The notes beneath the pieces were generated by a model. The model had not been told where the DNA came from and ran no database searches. It saw nothing but the letters and a program-made list of their open reading frames with translations. Made by a program: the position numbers and the translations under genes. From assembly GCA_003503995.1 (NCBI GenBank), contig DOCA01000087.1, positions 1 to 19,125 on the forward strand: DNA of 19,125 nucleotides, written 5' to 3'. Positions 1 to 5,551 of the stretch are shown here, piece after piece. This DNA is from Holosporales bacterium (lineage in GTDB: Bacteria; Pseudomonadota; Alphaproteobacteria; Caedimonadales; UBA9215). Position 1 is the stretch's first letter, and the number at the start of each line of letters is the position of its first letter.

Positions 1-803
1 TTAAAGAAACCTATGGTTGACATATAAAGCCACTTAGGTGCACCCAACTCTTGCATGCGAAGAATCAAGAAACCGTCACTAAAACGCGCCGCCATAAAGA
101 TCGTTGCAATCACAACAAGGCTCCAATAACGGGCTTTTAAACCTTTAAAGTCACTTTTTTTCAAGGTGCTTCTTTTTTTCTCAGGATGGGCTTCCATCTT
201 TTCTACGCGCTTTTCTTTCATATAATAAAGCAACACAATAAGAGACAGGAAGCACGGTACAAAACCAATCCATAGCAAAAAACGATAGTCATCGGTAAAG
301 AGAATCAAGCCCCCAATGATAAAAGACCCAAGGGCACATCCAAAGGTTTTAAGAGACATCATTAATCCCAGAGAAGAGCCACGTTTTACGGCTGTCACTT
401 CTTCAGCGCAATACGCATCTCGAGGTGTTGCCATAATACCGTTAGAAATACGCTCAATCACTTTGGAGACCATAATCATTCCAGCGCCACCAGCAAGAAT
501 AAAAATGGGTTTTGAAATTGTTGCCATCGCCACACCAATAACCAAAGGTGGCTTTTTGCGCCTAAAAAAATCTCCGGCAAATCCGGAGGCTAGTTTAGCA
601 AAAAAAGAAAGACCTTCCGAGATACCTTCCATAATACCGAGAGATATAAAACTAAGACCTAAAACTTGTGTAATAAAAAAAGGAGAAATAGAGAAAACCA
701 TTGTGGTAGAAATAGCAATCAACATCATCGAGATACTAACTGCCCAAACTCCCTTAGGGAGACTCTTTGCTGTTTGAAAGAGATTTGTTGAATTCGAGGC
801 CAT
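1..803 (-). CDS. MFS transporter, 5' part only (runs off the left edge)
   Basis: Reading the minus strand from the ATG at 803-801 gives about 267 open codons to the window edge with no stop, so the C-terminal half is outside the window. The product is very hydrophobic, with about seven predicted membrane segments. A short loop after the second segment reads SGFAGDFFRRKKP, which fits MFS motif A (G-x-x-x-D-R/F-x-x-R-R/K). A later stretch, NGIMATPRDAYCAEE, resembles the conserved 'APRDAL' element of drug/metabolite MFS permeases. An AAGGA ribosome site lies 11 bases before the ATG. A basic, Lys/Glu-rich loop (KEKRVEKMEAHPEKKRS) fits the central cytoplasmic loop between the two six-helix halves. 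The family moves small molecules across the inner membrane by proton exchange; the substrate cannot be inferred. The gene is divergent from dcd. Confidence 0.85.
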   Translation of the reverse strand, partial: MASNSTNLFQTAKSLPKGVWAVSISMMLIAISTTMVFSISPFFITQVLGLSFISLGIMEGISEGLSFFAKLASGFAGDFFRRKKPPLVIGVAMATISKPIFILAGGAGMIMVSKVIERISNGIMATPRDAYCAEEVTAVKRGSSLGLMMSLKTFGCALGSFIIGGLILFTDDYRFLLWIGFVPCFLSLIVLLYYMKEKRVEKMEAHPEKKRSTLKKSDFKGLKARYWSLVVIATIFMAARFSDGFLILRMQELGAPKWLYMSTIGFF

Positions 804-843
804 GTACAGGTTTCCTTAGCCAGTTTCGTCTTCATCATAGCAG

Positions 844-865
844 GTCTTTTCACCCACGAAAAGAC
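844..865 (-). promoter_or_regulatory. Leader hairpin upstream of the MFS gene
   Basis: GTCTTTTC (844-851) and GAAAAGAC (858-865) are perfect 8-base inverted repeats around a 6-base loop. The hairpin lies 41 bases upstream of the MFS start codon. No T-run follows on the minus strand, so it is more likely an operator or a 5'-leader structure than a terminator. A second inverted repeat, TGCAAAAAA/TTTTTTGCA (892-900 and 908-916), lies further upstream. The rest of the 804-1039 gap has no credible gene. Confidence 0.4.
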
Positions 866-999
866 TCTATTACTTATGTAGGGATAACCCATGCAAAAAA
901 CAAGCTTTTTTTTGCAGGCATCTTGTGCTATAGATAAAGTTTCCTACTAAGAAAACTATCTAAAATTCTATAAAATACGCCCTTCTGAGATTCCTCAAA

Positions 1000-1011
1000 G
1001 TGCGATATACT
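1000..1011 (+). promoter_or_regulatory. Probable -10 region of the dcd promoter
   Basis: GTGCGATATACT contains a -10-like TATACT at 1006-1011, placing the start of transcription about 20 bases before the dcd ATG. The -35 position is weak (TTCTGA at 17 bases). The GTGCGRTATA core also occurs at the rpsT and rpsD promoters in this window, which supports this call. Confidence 0.5.
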
Positions 1012-1039
1012 GACTTACGTTCCACAAGAGAATAAACAT

Positions 1040-1585
1040 ATGTTTTTATCCGATATAAAAATTAAAGACCTCTTAGAAAAAGGGGACCTATTCATCACCC
1101 CTAAACCAGCTGAAAAAGACATACGTCCCAATGCAATCCGAGTACACCTTTGCCACACACTGATTAAATATGAAGATCAAACCGTTGACCCCACCAAAGA
1201 CATCGACATTAAACATTCAACCATTGATTTAACTCATCAACCCTACACCCTCAAACCAGGAGAATTTATCCTAGGCTCTACGATAGAAAGCATCAGAACC
1301 CCCCGCAATCTTTGTGGGTTTTTAGACGGCAGAAGTACTTTGGCCCGCCTAGGCTTAAACATTCACATCACAGCTGCAGTCACCGACGGACTTTACGAAG
1401 ATGCCAGAACCATTACTCTGGAAATTCAGAACGCTGGCAATATGCACATTGTCCTCTCTCACAACATGGCTATTGGCTCCTTGCTTTTTGCAGAGCTAGA
1501 CCAACCCGTTGCCCAAAGCACACAAGGTCGCTACAAAGGGCAACAAGGCGCAACAGTCGCTAATTTGAAAGATCAGTTGACTTAA
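1040..1585 (+). CDS. dcd: dCTP deaminase
   Basis: The 181-residue product matches dCTP deaminase in length (about 190 in E. coli). The enzyme deaminates dCTP to dUTP, the first step towards dTMP, as a cytosolic trimer of the dUTPase fold. The signature GRSTLARLGL is at residues 97-106, with the Ser and Arg that correspond to E. coli S111 and R115 at S99 and R103. The catalytic glutamate is in ITLEI (E128). The C-terminal half ends in the usual Gly/Gln/Lys-rich tail (RYKGQQGA). The segment before the catalytic Glu, TDGLYEDARTITLEI, differs from the common DPGW-x-G form and is two residues longer. A bifunctional dCTP deaminase/dUTPase cannot be excluded from sequence alone. The ribosome site is weak (AAGAGAATAA). 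Confidence 0.9.
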   Translation: MFLSDIKIKDLLEKGDLFITPKPAEKDIRPNAIRVHLCHTLIKYEDQTVDPTKDIDIKHSTIDLTHQPYTLKPGEFILGSTIESIRTPRNLCGFLDGRSTLARLGLNIHITAAVTDGLYEDARTITLEIQNAGNMHIVLSHNMAIGSLLFAELDQPVAQSTQGRYKGQQGATVANLKDQLT

Positions 1586-1616
1586 GCCTCTTTCTAGAAC
1601 GCTCCCTGTTGTTTCA

Positions 1617-1645
1617 TTGACTTTCTTAGCAAACTTAAACATAAT
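1617..1645 (+). promoter_or_regulatory. Sigma-70-type promoter for the HI0933-family flavoprotein gene
   Basis: TTGACT (1617-1622) and CATAAT (1640-1645) are each one base from consensus and are separated by 17 bases. Transcription would begin near 1652, leaving a leader of about 110 bases before the ATG at 1764. Confidence 0.6.
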
Positions 1646-1763
1646 CCCCCTAGTCAAAGCGGCTTAGCTTAAACGCAGAGAAAATACTCAAGCTTGCCAA
1701 TCCCCTTTGCATAATGCTCTTTTGGCAATAAAAATTTTAAAAATATAGATACAGAGGTCGTTC

Positions 1764-2951
1764 ATGACAAAAAAGACGACCAAATATGATGTCGTGCTTA
1801 TCGGTGCGGGTGCGGCGGGTCTCATGGCAGCTAATCAAGCAGGTGCTCGAGGGCGGAAAGTTCTTCTCATTGAGCACACAGATAAGGTTGGAGAGAAAAT
1901 AAGAATTTCGGGGGGAGGCCGATGTAATTTTACAAATTTACACACATCACCTCAAAATTATATCTCTCAAAACCCCCACTTCATGAAGTCTGCCCTCGCT
2001 GGTTTTACGCAACACGACTTCATCAAACTTATTGAATCACACCACATTAGCTACCACGAAAAAACACTGGGGCAGTTATTTTGTGACGGCTCAGCCAAGC
2101 AAATCATTAAAATGCTTCTAGATTTGTGCCGGGAAAGTCATGTTGAAATAAAGATGAATTGCCATATCAGCAGCGTTACAAAAAAAGAGCACTTTGAACT
2201 GGCTACTGAAACTGACCTTTTCCAAAGCGAGTCCTTGATCATCGCAAGCGGTGGCTTAGCCATTCCCAAAATCGGGGCCAGTGATTTTGGATATCGTGTT
2301 GCCAAAAAATTTGACCTGAACATTATCCCCCCTCGCCCTGCTCTGGTTCCCCTCTTTGTGTCTGACCAAGACAAACCCTTTTTTTCTTCTCTCACGGGAC
2401 TCTCGAACGATTCTCTGGTTTCCCACAAAAAAACAAACTTCCGTGAAAATATATTGTTTACCCATAAAGGCTTGAGTGGGCCGGCAATTCTACAGATCTC
2501 TTCCTATCTTGAGACTTTTAAAGATGAGGAAATCATTATAAATCTGCTTCCCGATCTTGATTTAGCCCAAGAGTTTACCGTTCATAAAAACAACAAACAA
2601 ACGCCAGCAAACTATCTGAAAGCACACCTCACCAACCGCCTTGTTGAAAGTCTTGCGACAACACCTGACTATCATAAAAGCATCACTGATCTTAAAAAAG
2701 AAAGCTTGAAAGTAATTGCAGAAAGACTTCATAATTTTAAAGTCAAGATCGTTGATAGTGCAGGGCACCAAAAAGCTGAGGTAACCGTTGGCGGTGTGAA
2801 TACAAACGAGCTGTCTTCAAAAACAATGGCTTGCAAAAAAGTGCCTGGCCTCTATTTCATCGGTGAAGTCGTTGATGTGACGGGTTGGCTTGGCGGTTAT
2901 AATTTCCAATGGGCTTGGTCTTCAGGCTTCGCCGCAGGGATGAATTGCTAA
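1764..2951 (+). CDS. NAD(P)/FAD-dependent oxidoreductase, HI0933/YhiN (BaiN-like) family
   Basis: The 395-residue length is typical of this flavoprotein family. Residues 9-37 form an FAD-binding Rossmann start (VVLIGAGAAGL, then acidic E37). They are followed by the family hallmark KIRISGGGRCNFTN at 45-58. The C-terminal end carries the second FAD motif, PGLYFIGEVVDVTGWLGGYN, and then QWAWSSGFAAG. The central region holds a VGGV segment typical of the family. The start is supported by AGAGG seven bases upstream. Family members are soluble flavoenzymes; some reduce bile-acid intermediates or act on other substrates, but most have no known role, so I give no symbol. It is a single-gene unit that converges on dnaA. 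Confidence 0.88.
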   Translation: MTKKTTKYDVVLIGAGAAGLMAANQAGARGRKVLLIEHTDKVGEKIRISGGGRCNFTNLHTSPQNYISQNPHFMKSALAGFTQHDFIKLIESHHISYHEKTLGQLFCDGSAKQIIKMLLDLCRESHVEIKMNCHISSVTKKEHFELATETDLFQSESLIIASGGLAIPKIGASDFGYRVAKKFDLNIIPPRPALVPLFVSDQDKPFFSSLTGLSNDSLVSHKKTNFRENILFTHKGLSGPAILQISSYLETFKDEEIIINLLPDLDLAQEFTVHKNNKQTPANYLKAHLTNRLVESLATTPDYHKSITDLKKESLKVIAERLHNFKVKIVDSAGHQKAEVTVGGVNTNELSSKTMACKKVPGLYFIGEVVDVTGWLGGYNFQWAWSSGFAAGMNC

Positions 2952-2965
2952 CCTTGAATTTTATA

Positions 2966-3000
2966 TATAGTCTTTTCAAAAAGCCTCTAGGACTACTATA
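2966..3000. terminator. Possible weak hairpin between converging genes
   Basis: TATAGTC (2966-2972) can pair with GACTACTATA (2991-3000) if one C is bulged, enclosing an 18-base loop. The stem is AT-rich and there is no clear T-tract, so this is at most a weak terminator for the flavoprotein gene and dnaA, whose ends are 64 bases apart. The loop contains the 15-base word repeated at 19059. Confidence 0.25.
2969..2983 (+). repeat. 15-base word AGTCTTTTCAAAAAG, copy 1 (copy 2 at 19059-19073)
   Basis: The same 15 bases occur exactly, in the same orientation, at 19059-19073; both copies are intergenic. Each is followed a few bases later by TAGGA. One 15-base match in an AT-rich 19-kb window could be chance, so this is only suggestive of a dispersed repeat. 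Confidence 0.4.
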
Positions 3001-3015
3001 GTTTGAATAAACTTT

Positions 3016-4437
3016 CTAAGACTGGAGCATTTTTTGGAGGAGGTCAACATCTTCGCCAAAAGAGCGCTCTTCTTGCATAAGCTCTTTGACTTTCTTAACT
3101 GCATGCATAACCGTTGCATGATCTCGTCCGCCAAATTTCCGACCAATTTCTGGCAGTGAGGCCTCTGTTAAAGCCTTGGAGAGATACATAGCAACCTGGC
3201 GGGGACGCGCAATGGTGCGAGTCCTCTTTGCCGAATGCATATCAGAAACTTTAATATGGTAGTGCTCAGCGACTTTGCGTTGAATTTCATCGATGGTCAC
3301 CCGACGGTCGTTTGCCCGCAAAATATCCCGCAAGACCTGCTGAGTTGACTCAACAGTAATAGACCCTCCAACAAGGCTGGCATGGGCCACAATACGATTC
3401 AAAGCCCCCTCAAGCTCTCGGATATTCGAGGCGATCTTATGGGCCAAAAATTCAAGAACGGAAACAGGGATATTTGCTTTAAGTTGTTCGGTCTTTGATT
3501 GCAAGATCCCCAAGCGCAATTCATAGGTCGTAGGGTGGATATCTGCAACCAATCCCCAGCCAAGGCGCGAACGCATGCGCTCTTCAAGGCCTGGTAAATC
3601 CGTTGGGGATTTATCCGCCGAAATAATGACCTGATGGTTTTGATCCACAAGGGCGTTAAAGGTGTGGAAAAATTCTTCTTGGGTTGATTCTTTGCCGCTA
3701 ATAAATTGAAAGTCATCAATCATCAAAACATCAACGGAACGAAACTTCTCTTTAAAAGAAACCATGTCCTTAAAACGCAACGCCCGAATAAATTGATACA
3801 TAAATTTTTCAGCAGATAAATAAACGACTCGGCGCTTTGGGTGGCAGGTCTTAATATGCCATGCAATAGCGTGCATCAAATGGGTTTTACCAAGACCGAC
3901 TCCCCCGTAAATAAAGAGAGGATTAAAGTGCACCTGTGAGGACTCAGCTACCCGAAGAGCAGCGGCATGAGCCAACTCATTGGATTGCCCTACGACAAAA
4001 TTTTCAAAGACATAGCGGGGTTCAAGCCGTGATCCAATAACTTCATCCTCAATGGACGGCGACGAGAGCATCGCTCCTGCCCCGTTAGGGGTTGTCGCAG
4101 CAATTTTCTCAATTTTTAAGGCTTTATCAACAACAATATCTAGTTGCAAAACAATGGGATTTAATGATTGAAGGAGTTCAAGAATTTTCTTAGAACAGTT
4201 AGTAGAAACCCAGTCTCGCATAAAAGCTGTCGGCGCAGCAATCACAAAACGACCACCAGAGAACTCTTTAAAAGCAAGAGGAGAAAGCCAACTTTTATAA
4301 GTGGCTTCGCCGAATAGTTTAGGAAAAGTTGATTTAAGGGAATTCCAAAGCTCACTAAAAGAATCTTGAGACGCCGTTAATGGCGCCTTATCTTCCTTTA
4401 TTTTTACATCACTGTCATAAGCTTTTTGCGCTGTCAT
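3016..4437 (-). CDS. dnaA: Chromosomal replication initiator protein DnaA
   Basis: The 473-residue protein has all four DnaA domains. Domain I spans about residues 24-105. A short variable linker (about 106-137) is domain II. Domain III is the AAA+ ATPase, with Walker A GGVGLGKT at 178-185, Walker B VLMIDD at 237-242, sensor 1 near IISAD at 271-275, the box VII arginines in EERMRSRLGWGL at 285-296, and sensor 2 in NIRELEGALNR at 338-348. Domain IV binds DnaA boxes through GGRDHATVMHAVKKV at 436-450. It binds ATP, oligomerises on oriC and melts the origin. The gene lies 100 bases downstream of rpsT on the same strand, an order known in alphaproteobacteria, and probably shares its promoter. No cluster of DnaA boxes marking oriC is visible next to it. 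Confidence 0.98.
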   Translation of the reverse strand: MTAQKAYDSDVKIKEDKAPLTASQDSFSELWNSLKSTFPKLFGEATYKSWLSPLAFKEFSGGRFVIAAPTAFMRDWVSTNCSKKILELLQSLNPIVLQLDIVVDKALKIEKIAATTPNGAGAMLSSPSIEDEVIGSRLEPRYVFENFVVGQSNELAHAAALRVAESSQVHFNPLFIYGGVGLGKTHLMHAIAWHIKTCHPKRRVVYLSAEKFMYQFIRALRFKDMVSFKEKFRSVDVLMIDDFQFISGKESTQEEFFHTFNALVDQNHQVIISADKSPTDLPGLEERMRSRLGWGLVADIHPTTYELRLGILQSKTEQLKANIPVSVLEFLAHKIASNIRELEGALNRIVAHASLVGGSITVESTQQVLRDILRANDRRVTIDEIQRKVAEHYHIKVSDMHSAKRTRTIARPRQVAMYLSKALTEASLPEIGRKFGGRDHATVMHAVKKVKELMQEERSFGEDVDLLQKMLQS

Positions 4438-4472
4438 TTTATTCTTTTTATACCAATATATTAAAGCTTATA

Positions 4473-4500
4473 AAAGAAAAACAGCTTCCCCAAGGGTGCT
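4473..4500 (-). terminator. Possible attenuator between rpsT and dnaA
   Basis: Read on the minus strand, AGC-x-CCC-TT-GGG-xx-GCT (4500-4483) forms a short interrupted stem followed directly by TTTTTCTTTT (4482-4473). It could partly terminate rpsT transcripts and so set dnaA below S20 level. The stem is short and uneven, so confidence is low. Confidence 0.35.
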
Positions 4501-4537
4501 TTCACATCCTTTAAGGTTACGTCAGATCTTTTATAGC

Positions 4538-4801
4538 TTATGCGAGGGCTTTTACGCGGGCAGCAAGTCTTGAAATTTTACGAGACGCTGTTTTCTTACG
4601 CAAAACGCCTTTTGTCACGCCACGTTGTATTTCTGGTTGCGCAACGCGAAGAGCCTCAGCTGCAATCTTTTTATCACCACCCGTTAAAGCTTCTTCAACT
4701 TTACGAAGAAACGTACGGATACGTGATGTACGAGCATGATTACGCGCGTGACGCTCAACATTTTGACGATTTCTTTTTTCTGCAGACTTAATGTTTGCCA
4801 T
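4538..4801 (-). CDS. rpsT: 30S ribosomal protein S20
   Basis: At 87 residues this matches S20 (86-88 residues). The protein is very basic and helical. It starts with the typical MANIKSAEKRNRQ and ends in KKTASRKISRLAARVKAL. S20 binds 16S rRNA helices 9 and 44 early in assembly of the small subunit. It has its own promoter at 4837-4865 and a leader of about 30 bases, and it is followed by dnaA. An AGGATCA ribosome site lies just before the ATG. Confidence 0.97.
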   Translation of the reverse strand: MANIKSAEKRNRQNVERHARNHARTSRIRTFLRKVEEALTGGDKKIAAEALRVAQPEIQRGVTKGVLRKKTASRKISRLAARVKALA

Positions 4802-4827
4802 GGTTTGATCCTACTTAAAATTTAATA

Positions 4828-4836
4828 TGTGGATAT
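4828..4836 (-). promoter_or_regulatory. DnaA-box-like site at the rpsT-dnaA transcription start
   Basis: The minus strand reads ATATCCACA, one base from the strong DnaA box TTATCCACA. It directly follows the -10 hexamer of the rpsT promoter, where the transcript should begin. A DnaA protein bound here would block the promoter, giving a simple feedback loop on rpsT-dnaA. A single 8/9 match is weak evidence. Confidence 0.4.
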
Positions 4837-4865
4837 CTTATACCGCACCTAAAGGCCATCGTCAA
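4837..4865 (-). promoter_or_regulatory. rpsT(-dnaA) promoter
   Basis: On the minus strand TTGACG (4865-4860) and TATAAG (4842-4837) are separated by exactly 17 bases, close to the sigma-70 consensus. The bases before the -10 read GGTGCGG, nearly the same as in the rpsD promoter. Transcription would begin near 4830. Confidence 0.75.
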
Positions 4866-4867
4866 GA

Positions 4868-4885
4868 ATTAAGACAGCTCTTAAT
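4868..4885 (-). terminator. Short perfect hairpin after the coiled-coil gene pair
   Basis: ATTAAGA (4868-4874) and TCTTAAT (4879-4885) form a perfect 7-base stem with a 4-base loop, directly after the stop codon at 4888 and just before the rpsT -35 box. There is no T-run, so it may be a weak terminator or insulator. Confidence 0.3.
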
Positions 4886-4887
4886 CA

Positions 4888-5472
4888 TTATCCCGTAAAC
4901 TTTGACCACAGACTACCGATGAGGCTCCGTCGCACTGTTACAAAAGGCTGCGCGTTCAAAATCAAATGATCAGGTTGTAAATAAACAGTCTTTGTGGCAT
5001 TGCAGGGCACATATTCTGTAACATTTCGATAAAATGGAATATATTCTGTGACGTTCTTATAAACCGTGCGAATAATAGGTTTAGCCACTTCACATAGGGT
5101 TGGCACAGCAGCACCTAGACCTGCTGAATACCCCATTTCATAACCAGCGTCATACCCAAAATAATAACCAGTCAAAAAACCAACGGCACCTGTTACAATG
5201 GAAAGAGCAATAAACTCTTTTTGCTGAGTAGAGAGCAAATCAAAAAGGTTTGCATTTTGCATTGCTAAAGCTTGATTGTGTGCAAGCAGCCTTTGATTTT
5301 GAGCCTGTAACGTATCATACTCATCTTTAATACGGCCAAGGTTCTCACGACTCATGGGTCCGTAACCTCGATCTGGCATATAATCATCTAATTGATGTGT
5401 TGCTTCACAGACTTTTCCCATCATTGGGAGAATCAACAAAACACTCGCTAATACAATAAAAATCTTCTTCAT
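4888..5472 (-). CDS. Unrecognised exported coiled-coil protein with a glycine-rich membrane segment
   Basis: I do not recognise this 194-residue protein. I place the start at 5472 rather than at the in-frame ATG at 5511, because the protein then opens with a good signal peptide (MKKIFIVLASVLLILPMMG, probably cut near residue 24) and has GGAAC upstream. Residues 44-85 are a Gln/Asn/Leu-rich coiled coil. Residues 87-125 form a hydrophobic segment with glycines every four positions (G106, G110, G114, G118) in a GYxxGYxxGYxxG pattern, suggesting close helix packing or oligomer formation in a membrane. Next comes a tandem 10-residue repeat (YKNVTEYIPF / YRNVTEYVPC, 138-157) and a basic tail. It lies 57 bases after the larger coiled-coil gene and has the same layout: signal, coil, C-terminal membrane segment. 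A surface or cell-envelope structural role is plausible but unproven. Confidence 0.7.
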   Translation of the reverse strand: MKKIFIVLASVLLILPMMGKVCEATHQLDDYMPDRGYGPMSRENLGRIKDEYDTLQAQNQRLLAHNQALAMQNANLFDLLSTQQKEFIALSIVTGAVGFLTGYYFGYDAGYEMGYSAGLGAAVPTLCEVAKPIIRTVYKNVTEYIPFYRNVTEYVPCNATKTVYLQPDHLILNAQPFVTVRRSLIGSLWSKFTG

Positions 5473-5525
5473 AACTAAAAAGTTCCAATAAAAAACTCTC
5501 AATACACACATGGTATTTAAAAATA

Positions 5526-5551
5526 TATTTCAACTACTATATGTTGAAATA
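5526..5551 (-). terminator. Terminator-like hairpin across the stop codon of the large coiled-coil gene
   Basis: TATTTCAAC (5526-5534) and GTTGAAATA (5543-5551) are perfect 9-base inverted repeats with an 8-base loop. On the minus strand the stem is followed by TATTTTT. The TGA stop (5532-5530) lies inside the stem. The stem is AT-rich, so termination is probably partial, reducing expression of the downstream gene. Confidence 0.45.

Noticed and set aside
316..777. Open frame on the plus strand opposite the MFS gene
   Set aside because: The minus strand encodes a clear membrane transporter with motif A; the plus-strand product has no family features and a basic, unnatural composition.
4540..4791. 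Plus-strand open frame opposite rpsT
   Set aside because: It lies fully within the S20 gene on the other strand and resembles no known protein.
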